Source: Bacteroides sp. (GTDB lineage Bacteria > Bacteroidota > Bacteroidia > Bacteroidales > UBA7960). From it: 64,000 nucleotides of DNA. The position numbers and the translations under genes were made by a program. The notes under the pieces are model-generated. The model ran no database searches, had not been told where the DNA came from, and saw nothing but the letters and a program-made list of their open reading frames with translations. The stretch is from contig JAZBOS010000128.1 of assembly GCA_036351255.1 (NCBI GenBank), positions 62,001 to 126,000 of the forward strand, read 5' to 3'. How positions within the stretch are numbered: the first letter of the stretch is position 1; each line of letters opens with the position of its first letter. Below, piece by piece: positions 1 through 8,920 of the stretch.

Positions 1-44
1 CCCACAGGTCCTTCCTGGTAGTATTTCAGGGTTTTATAATCCAT
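1..44 (-). CDS. Start of a gene cut by the window edge (enoyl-CoA hydratase-like N-terminus?)
   Basis: An ATG on the minus strand at 44 opens a frame that runs off the window edge without a stop, reading MDYKTLKYYQEGPVG. This pattern (short strand, then E-G-P-V-G) resembles the first strand of the enoyl-CoA hydratase/isomerase (crotonase) fold, where a similar segment precedes I-x-L-N-R-P. Only 14 residues are visible, so the family call is a guess. The gene would be divergent from the M14 peptidase that starts at 272. Confidence 0.35.
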   Translation of the reverse strand, partial: MDYKTLKYYQEGPV

Positions 45-271
45 GATTTCGTTTCCTGTTAATGATTACAAAGGAAGTTTAAAAAAAATTAAAATAAAAA
101 TATTTAAAATATTCCTGATTAATCAATATATTTTGAAGCTAACCGGGTTTGGTTTGTTGATTGAATGGAACAGCCTGCCATCAGAGTGATTGAACAGGGG
201 ATGATTTTTTTTGGACTTCATGACAATTGTTTAAATTTATCCCCTAAAATTTATCCATTCAATTCTTTCAT

Positions 272-2842
272 ATGAGAGCCCAGTCCATAATCCTGTTTGC
301 TTTTTTGCTGCTTTTTTTCCGACCTTCCTGTCAGGCTGGCAAACCGCTGTCTTATTATCTCCCAGAAGGGGCATATGATTCAACTATTCAATCTCCTGAA
401 ACCTATTTCGGGTTTCAGGTGGGAGAATGGCACCTTGATCACGGGCAATTGCTGGCATATTTGCAGTACCTTGCAGAGAAGTCTAACCGTGCCATTCTTT
501 ATGAATATGCAAGGTCGCACGAGCAGCGGCCGTTAGTTCACCTGGTAATCACCTCACCTGAAAACCAGCAAAACCTTGAGACCATCCGCCAGAGGCACTT
601 ATTGGTTTCTGATCCACAAGTGTCGGGAGACCTGGATATCACGGAAATGCCAATAGTCGTGCGTCTAGGATATGGGGTTCATGGTAATGAGGCCAGTGGG
701 CATAATGCAGCACCGTTGGTGGCCTATTATTTAGTCGCCTCCCAGAGCCCTGAAGTTACGGAAATGCTTAAGCAAACGGTTGTCCTTTTGGATCCATCGT
801 TAAATCCGGATGGACAGGACCGGTTCGCTTCGTGGGTAAATCGTCACCGGAGCCGGGCGTTAAATCCTGATCCGGCCAGTAGGGAGTTTTCAGATGTATG
901 GCCAGGTGCCCGCACCAATCATTACTGGTTTGACCTGAACCGCGACTGGTTGCCTGCTCAGCATCCTGAGAGCCAGGGGCGCCTGGAGGAATTTCACCGA
1001 TGGAAGCCCAATGTGAATACCGATCACCATGAATTCGGCGGTAACTCAACGTTTTATTTTCAACCAGGAGTCCCCTCGCGCGGCAACCCTCTTACACCAG
1101 AAAGTACAGATGAGCTAACCATGGAATTCGGCCGTTACCATGCCAGGGCTTTTGATAAGGCAGGTCAACTATACTATACCCAGGAAGATTTTGATGACTA
1201 TTATTATGGCAAGGGTTCATCCTATCCTGATGTGAATGGCAGTATTGGCATTTTATTTGAACAGGCAAGCACACGAGGACACCGGGTGGAAACCATACAC
1301 GGGGTGGTCGACTTCTCTTTACCTGTCCGCAATCAGGTGCTGGTTTCCTTATCGAGTCTGGAGGCTGCTTTTGATCTTCGGATGGAATTGCTTGAACATC
1401 AGCGGGAATTCTTTCAGTCTGCCATACGGGAGGCCATTCAATTCCCTGTCAAGGGTTATGTCTTTGGCGATGCATTTGACCAGGGACGCAATGGCTATTT
1501 TTTGGGGCTTTTGATGAGGCATCAGGTTGAATTGTATGAACTTCAAGAGGCTGTTACCTTGGGTGAGCATCATTATCAACCCGGGAAGGCCTGGATCGTT
1601 CCTCTTGAACAGCCTCAATTCAGGATGATCCGCTCCCTGTTTGAAAGCGTCCATGAGTATGGTGACAGCATATTTTATGATGTATCCACATGGACTCTCC
1701 CCTTGGCCTTTAATATTCCGTTTAATGAAATCACTCGTCCCGGACAAATAGTCTCACTTAAAGGGGAACCCCTTCAATATATACCATTGGCTGAAGGATT
1801 GATAAAAGGAGGAAAAAGTCATTATGCATACTTGTTTAAATGGGATAACTTCAATGCTCCGAAAGCTTTATATTACCTGCAGAAGAATGGTATCCGGGCA
1901 AAGGTTTCTACCCAGCCTTTTACCTCGCAAGTAGGAGAGGAGCAAATAGATTTTGGCTATGGAAGTATTCTGATTCCAATAGAGATACAGGATCAAGGTG
2001 GAGAAAAAGTGTTTGAAATGGTCCGGCAGGCAGCATCTGAATCTGGTTTGACCATTTACGCAGCTGGAAGTGGATTGACTTTGGAGGGCATTAACCTGGG
2101 AAGTAGTGGTTTTAATAATCTTCAGAAGCCTTCGGTGCTAATGCTTGTCGGGCAGGGGGTTAACAGCCGGGAAGCCGGTGAAGTATGGCATTTGCTTGAC
2201 CAACGATTTGATATGCCAGTAACAATGGTTGAATTGGAAAGATTCAACAGCCTTGACCTGTCGCACTACAATACCATGGTGATGGTTTCGGGTTCCTATG
2301 GGAGTATTGGGTCTTCAGGCAAGGAGTCGCTCGCCCGCTGGTTGCGCAGCGGGGGTACAATTGTTGCCATTGGCAGTGCCAACCAATGGCTGGAAAGCAA
2401 TGGATTTGTCAAAATGGAATTTAAAAAGGAAGCGGCCGTGGAAGAACCGGTTATGCTTCCCTATAGCCAACGCAGTCAATATCTGGGCGCGAGGCGTAAT
2501 CCGGGTAGCATTTTCAGGGCAAGGCTAGACGTGACTCATCCCATAGGGTATGGATACCACCGTGAACAAATCCCTGTTTTTATCGCGGGGAATAGCTTTG
2601 CAAAACCTGACAGCAGTGCTTTTGCAAATCCCCTCATTTATGAGAAAGATAACCTGATGAGCGGGTACATTTACGAGCCTAATCGGCAGTTGATCGAAAA
2701 TTCTGCTGGAATTCTTATCAACAGCAGTGGCAGGGGAAACATCATTTCCTTTATGGATAACCCCAATAGTCGCGGATTTTGGTTTGGGACGAGCCGCTTG
2801 TTTATGAATGCCCTGTTCTTCGGGCCTATCATCAGGAGATAA
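272..2842 (+). CDS. Secreted M14-family zinc carboxypeptidase-like protein
   Basis: 856 aa. The hydrophobic N-terminus (residues 1-22) ending near SCQA is a signal peptide, so the protein is exported to the periplasm or surface. The M14 zinc site is visible: H-x-x-E in YGVHGNEASG (about residues 136-139) and a third histidine in DHHEFGG (about 250), with LNPDGQDRF and FDLNRDW between them, as in large Bacteroidota M14 peptidases. The roughly 450 residues after the catalytic domain include a stretch (about 620-720) with a glutamine-amidotransferase-like look (VMVSGSYGSIGSSGKESLARWLRSGG in two halves), typical of this long subfamily. The exact substrate is unknown; family members remove C-terminal residues from peptides. 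The gene stands alone and converges with the pirin gene 16 bp downstream. Confidence 0.85.
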   Translation: MRAQSIILFAFLLLFFRPSCQAGKPLSYYLPEGAYDSTIQSPETYFGFQVGEWHLDHGQLLAYLQYLAEKSNRAILYEYARSHEQRPLVHLVITSPENQQNLETIRQRHLLVSDPQVSGDLDITEMPIVVRLGYGVHGNEASGHNAAPLVAYYLVASQSPEVTEMLKQTVVLLDPSLNPDGQDRFASWVNRHRSRALNPDPASREFSDVWPGARTNHYWFDLNRDWLPAQHPESQGRLEEFHRWKPNVNTDHHEFGGNSTFYFQPGVPSRGNPLTPESTDELTMEFGRYHARAFDKAGQLYYTQEDFDDYYYGKGSSYPDVNGSIGILFEQASTRGHRVETIHGVVDFSLPVRNQVLVSLSSLEAAFDLRMELLEHQREFFQSAIREAIQFPVKGYVFGDAFDQGRNGYFLGLLMRHQVELYELQEAVTLGEHHYQPGKAWIVPLEQPQFRMIRSLFESVHEYGDSIFYDVSTWTLPLAFNIPFNEITRPGQIVSLKGEPLQYIPLAEGLIKGGKSHYAYLFKWDNFNAPKALYYLQKNGIRAKVSTQPFTSQVGEEQIDFGYGSILIPIEIQDQGGEKVFEMVRQAASESGLTIYAAGSGLTLEGINLGSSGFNNLQKPSVLMLVGQGVNSREAGEVWHLLDQRFDMPVTMVELERFNSLDLSHYNTMVMVSGSYGSIGSSGKESLARWLRSGGTIVAIGSANQWLESNGFVKMEFKKEAAVEEPVMLPYSQRSQYLGARRNPGSIFRARLDVTHPIGYGYHREQIPVFIAGNSFAKPDSSAFANPLIYEKDNLMSGYIYEPNRQLIENSAGILINSSGRGNIISFMDNPNSRGFWFGTSRLFMNALFFGPIIRR

Positions 2843-2858
2843 ACTGGATGGTGTTGCT

Positions 2859-3875
2859 TTATGGCTGCTCAATTTGACCATCAGCATACCTGGCAAAGCG
2901 CTGGCTTTCCCTATCGTGAACATTGTCGTAGCGGGGCCAGGGCCATCCGCCAAATTGGGTTCTCCTGAAATCGCTGATGGCCTGATGGATCTCTTCCTGG
3001 TTATTCATCACAAAAGGACCATATTGGGCAACAGGCTCTGCAATGGGCCTGCCCTGTAAAAGGAGCATGCGAGCTTCCTGTTTCCCGCTTTGAATGATGA
3101 TATCCAGATCACCCAACAATTCAATGGACTGGTAGTTTTCTACTTCTATGCCCGCAATGGTGATCGAATCACCCTTGTAGAAATAGAGGGAACGTTCAGT
3201 TTCGGGAGAAGCCGCAGGCAGTGTCCAGAAAGCCCCCGCTTCCATTTTGATGAGCCATATGGCTACTTCATTTTGGGGTTTGGAAGCCCATGAGTCAGGA
3301 GCAGGTGCAGGAGCTGCAGAATCCCCCAGCCGACCAGCAACAAGGGTAACTTCCGTTTCTTTTCCCGAGGAATCGGGTTGTTTTACTTTTGGAATTTCCT
3401 GGTCCCAAAGCATTTTGAAATGCGGAGCAGCAAATTTATCTTTTCGCGGAAGATTGATCCAGATCTGAAAAAGCTCCAGAGGGTTTTCCTTCTCTTTATT
3501 GAGGAGGGGAAACATTTCGCAATGTTGTAATCCACTACCGGCAGTCATCCATTGAACATCTCCATTCCCATAACGGCCTGCAGCTCCATGTGAATCGCTG
3601 TGGTCTACAAATCCGTTAAGGACCACGGTCACAGTCTCAAAACCTCTGTGAGGATGCGCTGGGAAGCCGGGAATGGTTTCCCCGTGATACATTCGCCAAC
3701 CATCTTTCAGGGTAAAGTCCTGCCCCAGGTTACGTCCCGCCAGCGATGCATTGGGTCCCATCTGATCGTTGGCCGGAGGGTAGGCATCAGCATGATGCAC
3801 GCAGAATAAAAACGGGTCGCGGGTATCCCACATAAATCCCAGTGGCCTGATGTTGATAATGGCTTTGTTGTACAT
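2859..3875 (-). CDS. Pirin family protein
   Basis: 338 aa, a bicupin of the pirin family. The N-terminal cupin carries the metal ligands: two His in PAHPHRGFETV, a third in DHSDSHG, and Glu in GLQHCEMFP. PNDQMGPNASLAGRNLG and GDVQWMTAGSGLQH are also pirin-like. The second half (from about residue 190) is the C-terminal cupin. Some pirins are quercetin 2,3-dioxygenases and others are redox or transcription cofactors, so the role here is open. No signal peptide is seen, so it is cytosolic. It is slightly longer than many pirins because of an insertion around 180-200 (APAPAPDSWASKPQN). It converges with the M14 peptidase gene. Confidence 0.9.
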   Translation of the reverse strand: MYNKAIINIRPLGFMWDTRDPFLFCVHHADAYPPANDQMGPNASLAGRNLGQDFTLKDGWRMYHGETIPGFPAHPHRGFETVTVVLNGFVDHSDSHGAAGRYGNGDVQWMTAGSGLQHCEMFPLLNKEKENPLELFQIWINLPRKDKFAAPHFKMLWDQEIPKVKQPDSSGKETEVTLVAGRLGDSAAPAPAPDSWASKPQNEVAIWLIKMEAGAFWTLPAASPETERSLYFYKGDSITIAGIEVENYQSIELLGDLDIIIQSGKQEARMLLLQGRPIAEPVAQYGPFVMNNQEEIHQAISDFRRTQFGGWPWPRYDNVHDRESQRFARYADGQIEQP

Positions 3876-4257
3876 AATTATAAGATTATGGTGATGCTTT
3901 AATTTTTATAGGGATATCGTGAAAAGAAAGTTAGCGCATTTTTTACTGTTTTTCGCAGCTTCAGGTTTCTATATGGAAAAATAAGAAAAATTTAGAAAAC
4001 TATAAAAGGTCTTTAAAAGCAATAAATAACATGAAAAATTTACCAATCGAAATAATTCCCGCCTTAAGGGGGGAATTAAATCGCTTTTCAATTAAAAAGG
4101 TTCTATTAAATGTTGTTTTATTCAAATCTTCTTATTAATTTTCCGAACCATAATCTTTCTATGACCCTCCCACAAAATATTTATCCGGGAAGATTATTAT
4201 CGGTGTTTTTTCGAAAGTTAAAAGAGACCTTTCAGGCGATTCACTAATCTTCAGGGC
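3876..4257. other. Divergent intergenic region with a near-perfect 24-bp palindrome
   Basis: This 382-bp AT-rich stretch separates the divergent pirin gene and the large secreted protein gene, so it should hold both promoters. No ORF of coding character is seen. At 4054-4077 lies a GC-richer palindrome, AATTCCCGCCTT followed directly by AAGGGGGGAATT, with a single mismatched pair. I found no exact TAnnTTTG element close to 4258. Confidence 0.4.
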
Positions 4258-7200
4258 ATGAAAAAGAAAATCTTATTGTTTACGGGATCCCTTTTTATGG
4301 CTTTTATAAGCATGGCAATGACCCAATTGGAATTCCCATTTATTCAAAATGAGGATATTCAGGGAGGAGAAAAACAAATTGTGCACGAGAATTTTAATGA
4401 CCCGGTTTTTCCGCCTTCGGGTTATTTGAATCAGGCCTTGGTTGGTTTGGCTGTTTGGGAAAACAAATTAGAGGGTGTTTTGCCCACAGCCTTTCCTGAG
4501 GATGGTAATTTTCTTATATCTTATAACACCTTATATGATGGTGTATCCGGGAGTTCTGCGGCCCTGATCACGCCTCTGATCACGATACCATCATCGGGCT
4601 ACCGGGTTCGGTTTTCAATGTATCGCGACGGAAGTTTCCCGGATGCCAGTGATCGCATCGAAGTGCTGGTCAATAGCAAGGCCATGATAAATGGGGCCAC
4701 TAGCTTGGGGGTGGTCCACCGCAGCATTGCCCTTTCGCCTGTGGTTCCCACTGAAGGCTGGTTTTACTTCGATTTCCCCATTCCTCTGACCGGTGATATT
4801 TACCTGATCTTTAAGGCGATTAGTGGCTTTGGGGCCAACCTGCACATGGATGCATTCTTTGTGGAGCAGATCACTCCAGGCCTTCCTTCCCTGGGAGTAA
4901 TCCCACCGGCTATCGATTTCGGATCTGTGCCGGTGGGCTATGATGGTGAATCAAGGAACATCAGGCTGTGGAATGTCGGTGAGGGAAACCTTATCATCAA
5001 CCAGGGTGACATCGTCCTTTCCGAGACTGGTGCAGGGGCCTATACACTGAGCGAGATCAGCTATCCCATTGAACTTGGGAATTATGAATCATTTGATATC
5101 GGGCTTGGCTTCTTGCCTGCCTCCGCCGGGGCTCATAATGCCCAGCTGCAGATTGCTCACAACGGGGAAAACACGCCCACAGCTGTTAACATCTCGGGGG
5201 AGGGGTATGAACCCCTGGAGTATTTTTTTGAACAATTCGATGGGGTTGTGGCACCATTTTTGCCTCCTACCTGGAGAAAGATCATACAGTCAAGCGTTGA
5301 CAACGCCTTTGTTGGCACCTATACCCTGGCTGACCCCAATTCGCTGCCCAATCACCTCAGGATGGACAATGCGGCAGATGCAGCGGCTCAACTTATGCTG
5401 GTAAGTCCAGCAGTAAGTGGTTTTGATGTAAACTGGCTCGGGTTCAGCGTAAAAACTTTTTCCCTTAATCAGTTGTTGAAAATCGGCACCCTTTCCGATC
5501 CGAGAAACCCAGAGACCTTTGAGGAGATCGAAAGAATTATCATACCAGCCTATACTTACAACAGGTTTTACCTTTCGCTGCAGGAATACACCGGGAGCAA
5601 CAAATACATTGCTTTCATGCACGGACTTGGGGGCAGCAACCGTTCCATTTACCTTGATGATGTGTTGTGGGAGCCTATGCCGCCCGACCCAATGTTTAGC
5701 GTTTTGCCCTCAAGCAAGGATTACGGAGATATTATGGTGGGTGCATCGGCCTTACAAACCTTTACGCTCACCAACACCAGCGGTGGTATTCTGACCATAC
5801 ATCCGGAAAACATTGTCCTTGGCGGTGATGACCCAGGAGATTTTATCCTTTCCAGTCTGACTGAGACTATAAACCTTTCTTTCGGGCAGACGGCCACCTT
5901 TTCCGTTTCCTTTGTACCACAGAGTCCCGGGGACAAGACTTCCATCATCCTCATTGAGGATAACCTCAGTGGCAAGGTCCTTCATCAGGTCCCGCTCAGC
6001 GGGAGGGCTTATTCCGGGATGGTAACTGAATTTCCATGGACAGAAACCTTTGAAGATCACTCCTTGTCGAGGCCTGCCTGGACGCAGGTGAAGGTAGCAG
6101 GCAATGCTAGTTGGACCTATTCTACTGGCTCTTCTGGAGGATTAATTACAACAGCATACGAGGGGAGTAAGAATGCACGATTTGTTTCGGTTGCCGGGTC
6201 CAGTTCTCCCATTACCCGGTTGATTACCCCCTTGTTAGATCTTACAGGGATGGCAGCACCTAGTTTAGTCTTTTTCATGGGACAGCAGGACTGGAGCGGT
6301 GACCAAAATGAAACCAAAGTTTTTTACCGTACGAGCGAAATCAACCCTTGGGTTCAGCTGGCCCATTATACTGAAAATATCAGTTCATGGACTCAGGAGA
6401 TGTTGGCCCTTCCCGAGCCTTCGGCAAGTTATCAGCTTGCTTTTGAAGGGATCAACAATTATGGACGGGCTAATGTCCTGGATCTTGTTTCGGTTTGTCC
6501 TGAACTGTTGCCAGTAAGCGTGAGCATCACAGCCAGCCAGACGGAAGTCTGCCAGGGCACATCGGTGACCTTAACGGCAACGCCAGTGAACGGCGGCAGC
6601 AGTCCGGTTTACCAATGGAAAAAGAATGGGGCCAATGTTGGCACAGGTGGTCCAACCTATGCCTACACCCCTGCCAATGGAGACCAGGTATGGGTTGTAA
6701 TGACCTCCAGTGAGACCTGCACCACGGGTAACCCGGCCACCAGCAACACCATTGGGATAATCGTTAATGAAAACCCCGTCGTTTCCTGGAATTGGCAACC
6801 AGCACCTTTATATCCCTGGGATAATCCCATTACCTTAAGTGGGGGTTTGCCTTCCGGAGGCCAGTATACAGGACCAGGGGTTTCCTCAGGGGTCTTTTAC
6901 CCCTTGGTTGCGGGTCCTGGAATTCACACTCTCATCTATACTTACTCGAGCACTTCTGGTTGTCAGGGAAGTGCCCAGGTTATGATTGAAGTTTTGGAGG
7001 CACCAGATTGTTCCTCACCCACAAATTTGGCTGCATTTGATATTACATTTAATTCAGCACTTTTGTCCTGGACATCAGGAGGTAATGAAACCCAGTGGCT
7101 GCTGGAATGGGGTTTGTCTGGCTTTAGCCCGGGAATTGGTTCTGGCAATCAGGTGACGATTTCGACGAATCCGGAATACAGTTTATCTGGATTATTGGCC

Positions 7201-8805
7201 TCGACTGATTATGAGTTTTATGTGCGGGCGATTTGTGCCGGTGGTATAACCAGTGGATGGGCTGGCCCTTATGAATTTACCACACAACCATCGCAGGAAG
7301 AAGTTTCTTGCCCGGGAAATATGTCGGTGTGCATTTCTGAATCTATATTTACCCTTACTGGGGCAACACCCGCTGGCGGTGTTTATGAAGGATCCGGTGT
7401 TTCAGCCGACCTATTTGATCCCTCAGTGGCAGGTGTTGGATCACATTTAATCACCTATACTTTCCAGGGCAGCGTTTGCCAGTTTACGATTATTGTTCAG
7501 CCTGCTTTGCCTGTGAGTGTTACAATTTCGACCACTCAGACTGAAGTATGCCAGGGAAGTGCTGCAACATTCACGGCAAGCCCTGTAAATGGTGGAAATT
7601 CACCTCAATATCAATGGAAGGTTAATGGCAATAATGTGGGATCAAATAGCCCTTCTTTTGCTTATACCCCGGCCAATAACGATCAGGTATGGGTTGTAAT
7701 GACTTCAAGTGCAGGATGCACATCAGGAAACCCTGCCACCAGCAACGCCATTACCATGACTGTGAGTCCACCACTTCCCGTCAGTGTTAGCATTAATGCC
7801 AGCCAAACTGAAGTTTGTCAAGGAACCGTCGTGACCTTTTCTTCTAGCGTTGTTAATGGAGGTAGCTCTCCTGTTTATCAGTGGAAGGTTAACGGGAATA
7901 ACGCAGGATCTAACAGTTCTTCGCTGGCTTTTACTCCAGTAAATGGGGATCAGGTTTCTTTGGTCTTAACTTCAAGTGCATCTTGTGTGTCAGGAAACCC
8001 AGCCACCAGTAATACCATTGAAATGGTGGTTCATCCTTCTATTCCGGTAAGTATTAATGTAGTTTCTGATTATACCGAGGTTTGCGAAGGGACCACTGCC
8101 TATTTTATTGCTTTACAAACCAATGGAGGAACACAACCTGCCTACCAATGGAAAGTCAATAACGAAAGCATGGGAACCAATAGCCCAGTCTTTTCTTATG
8201 TGCCTGATGATGGTGACCAGGTCTGGGCTGTTCTGACTTCCAATGTCCAATGCGCAGTCAATAATCCGGCTACCAGCAACACCCTGGAGGTTACTGTGCT
8301 TCCGAAACCTGAAGTGAGTTGGGTTTGGGAATATGAATCTGTCTGTATCCAGGTGGAATCCCTGCCGCTCAGCGGAGGAACTCCTGAAGGGGGTTTGTAC
8401 AGCGGTCCAGGTGTTTCAGGAGCCCTTTTCTACCCGCAACAGGCAGGCCCGGGTTGGCATACACTTTCCTATACAATCACTGATGATCAGGGTTGTTCAA
8501 ATAGTGCACTGGCGGATATCTTTGTTGATGCGTGCACGGGAATCAGTGAAGGCCTGGAAAATTCTGATTTTACTATTTACCCAAATCCAGCCAGAAATCA
8601 GATTAATGTCCGTCTTGAAAAAGATGCCATTTTACTCCAAAGGATTGTTGTTCTTGATATTCAGGGGAATTTCGTTTTGGAAATTGAAAAACCTGAAGCA
8701 AGGAGAGTCTATACTTTGGATATTCGTTCTCTTCCCAAAGGAGTCTATTTTATTCATTTCCTTGGGGAAAAGGGATTGCTTAGAGGAAAATTTGTGGTAA
8801 TGTAA
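4258..8805 (+). CDS. Giant type IX-secreted modular surface protein (Ig/PKD/FN3-like repeats)
   Basis: 1515 aa with a signal peptide (residues 1-22). Modules in order: three concanavalin-like choice-of-anchor-J/MAM-type domains (about 40-205, 320-475, 595-750) alternating with two choice-of-anchor-D (ASPM/Hydin-like) domains (about 215-310 and 480-590; FGSVPVGYDGESRNI); an Ig-like repeat (about 755-845), a PKD-like GGxPxGGxYxGPGVSxGxFxP module, an FN3 domain (about 925-1010), a second GG-rich module, three more Ig-like repeats (TEVCQG...YQWKVNG...NPATSN), and a last PKD-like module. The tail, from about residue 1432, has FTIYPNPARNQINV and LPKGVYFIHF, the type IX secretion sorting domain. No catalytic motif is visible, so adhesion or matrix binding is the likely role. 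The next gene encodes a relative. Confidence 0.85.
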   Translation: MKKKILLFTGSLFMAFISMAMTQLEFPFIQNEDIQGGEKQIVHENFNDPVFPPSGYLNQALVGLAVWENKLEGVLPTAFPEDGNFLISYNTLYDGVSGSSAALITPLITIPSSGYRVRFSMYRDGSFPDASDRIEVLVNSKAMINGATSLGVVHRSIALSPVVPTEGWFYFDFPIPLTGDIYLIFKAISGFGANLHMDAFFVEQITPGLPSLGVIPPAIDFGSVPVGYDGESRNIRLWNVGEGNLIINQGDIVLSETGAGAYTLSEISYPIELGNYESFDIGLGFLPASAGAHNAQLQIAHNGENTPTAVNISGEGYEPLEYFFEQFDGVVAPFLPPTWRKIIQSSVDNAFVGTYTLADPNSLPNHLRMDNAADAAAQLMLVSPAVSGFDVNWLGFSVKTFSLNQLLKIGTLSDPRNPETFEEIERIIIPAYTYNRFYLSLQEYTGSNKYIAFMHGLGGSNRSIYLDDVLWEPMPPDPMFSVLPSSKDYGDIMVGASALQTFTLTNTSGGILTIHPENIVLGGDDPGDFILSSLTETINLSFGQTATFSVSFVPQSPGDKTSIILIEDNLSGKVLHQVPLSGRAYSGMVTEFPWTETFEDHSLSRPAWTQVKVAGNASWTYSTGSSGGLITTAYEGSKNARFVSVAGSSSPITRLITPLLDLTGMAAPSLVFFMGQQDWSGDQNETKVFYRTSEINPWVQLAHYTENISSWTQEMLALPEPSASYQLAFEGINNYGRANVLDLVSVCPELLPVSVSITASQTEVCQGTSVTLTATPVNGGSSPVYQWKKNGANVGTGGPTYAYTPANGDQVWVVMTSSETCTTGNPATSNTIGIIVNENPVVSWNWQPAPLYPWDNPITLSGGLPSGGQYTGPGVSSGVFYPLVAGPGIHTLIYTYSSTSGCQGSAQVMIEVLEAPDCSSPTNLAAFDITFNSALLSWTSGGNETQWLLEWGLSGFSPGIGSGNQVTISTNPEYSLSGLLASTDYEFYVRAICAGGITSGWAGPYEFTTQPSQEEVSCPGNMSVCISESIFTLTGATPAGGVYEGSGVSADLFDPSVAGVGSHLITYTFQGSVCQFTIIVQPALPVSVTISTTQTEVCQGSAATFTASPVNGGNSPQYQWKVNGNNVGSNSPSFAYTPANNDQVWVVMTSSAGCTSGNPATSNAITMTVSPPLPVSVSINASQTEVCQGTVVTFSSSVVNGGSSPVYQWKVNGNNAGSNSSSLAFTPVNGDQVSLVLTSSASCVSGNPATSNTIEMVVHPSIPVSINVVSDYTEVCEGTTAYFIALQTNGGTQPAYQWKVNNESMGTNSPVFSYVPDDGDQVWAVLTSNVQCAVNNPATSNTLEVTVLPKPEVSWVWEYESVCIQVESLPLSGGTPEGGLYSGPGVSGALFYPQQAGPGWHTLSYTITDDQGCSNSALADIFVDACTGISEGLENSDFTIYPNPARNQINVRLEKDAILLQRIVVLDIQGNFVLEIEKPEARRVYTLDIRSLPKGVYFIHFLGEKGLLRGKFVVM
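6508..8300 (+). repeat. Four Ig-like coding repeats of about 255 bp
   Basis: Four copies of the same module lie within the 1515-aa protein, at about 6508-6768, 7510-7762, 7771-8031 and 8041-8300; the last three are in tandem. Each encodes a conserved frame with TEVCQG at the start, YQWKxNG in the middle and NPATSN at the end. Two further copies occur in the neighbouring gene at about 10709-10960 and 11707-11958. The copies differ at many third positions, so they are old duplications, not recent ones. Confidence 0.75.
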
Positions 8806-8817
8806 TTTTTTTCAATG

Positions 8818-8850
8818 TTTACCGGGGGCTCTTTTTCCATGTTATCTTTG
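8818..8850 (+). promoter_or_regulatory. Candidate Bacteroidota promoter for the 8921 gene
   Basis: TATCTTTG at 8843-8850 is an exact match to the Bacteroidota -7 consensus TAnnTTTG. TTTA at 8818-8821 is a one-base variant of the -33 TTTG, at 21 bp spacing. This predicts a start of transcription about 60 nt upstream of the ATG at 8921, so this gene may be transcribed separately from its upstream relative. Confidence 0.4.
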
Positions 8851-8920
8851 AATAGCATTTAGAATTAGTAATTCTGGAATCAAAGGCTCAAGTTTTATTT
8901 ATGCATTAAAACCGTAGTTT

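Noticed and set aside
5290-5622. Minus-strand ORFs inside the giant surface protein genes (several of 70-160 residues up to 12.2 kb)
   Set aside because: All are shadows of long repetitive coding sequence with no independent motifs.
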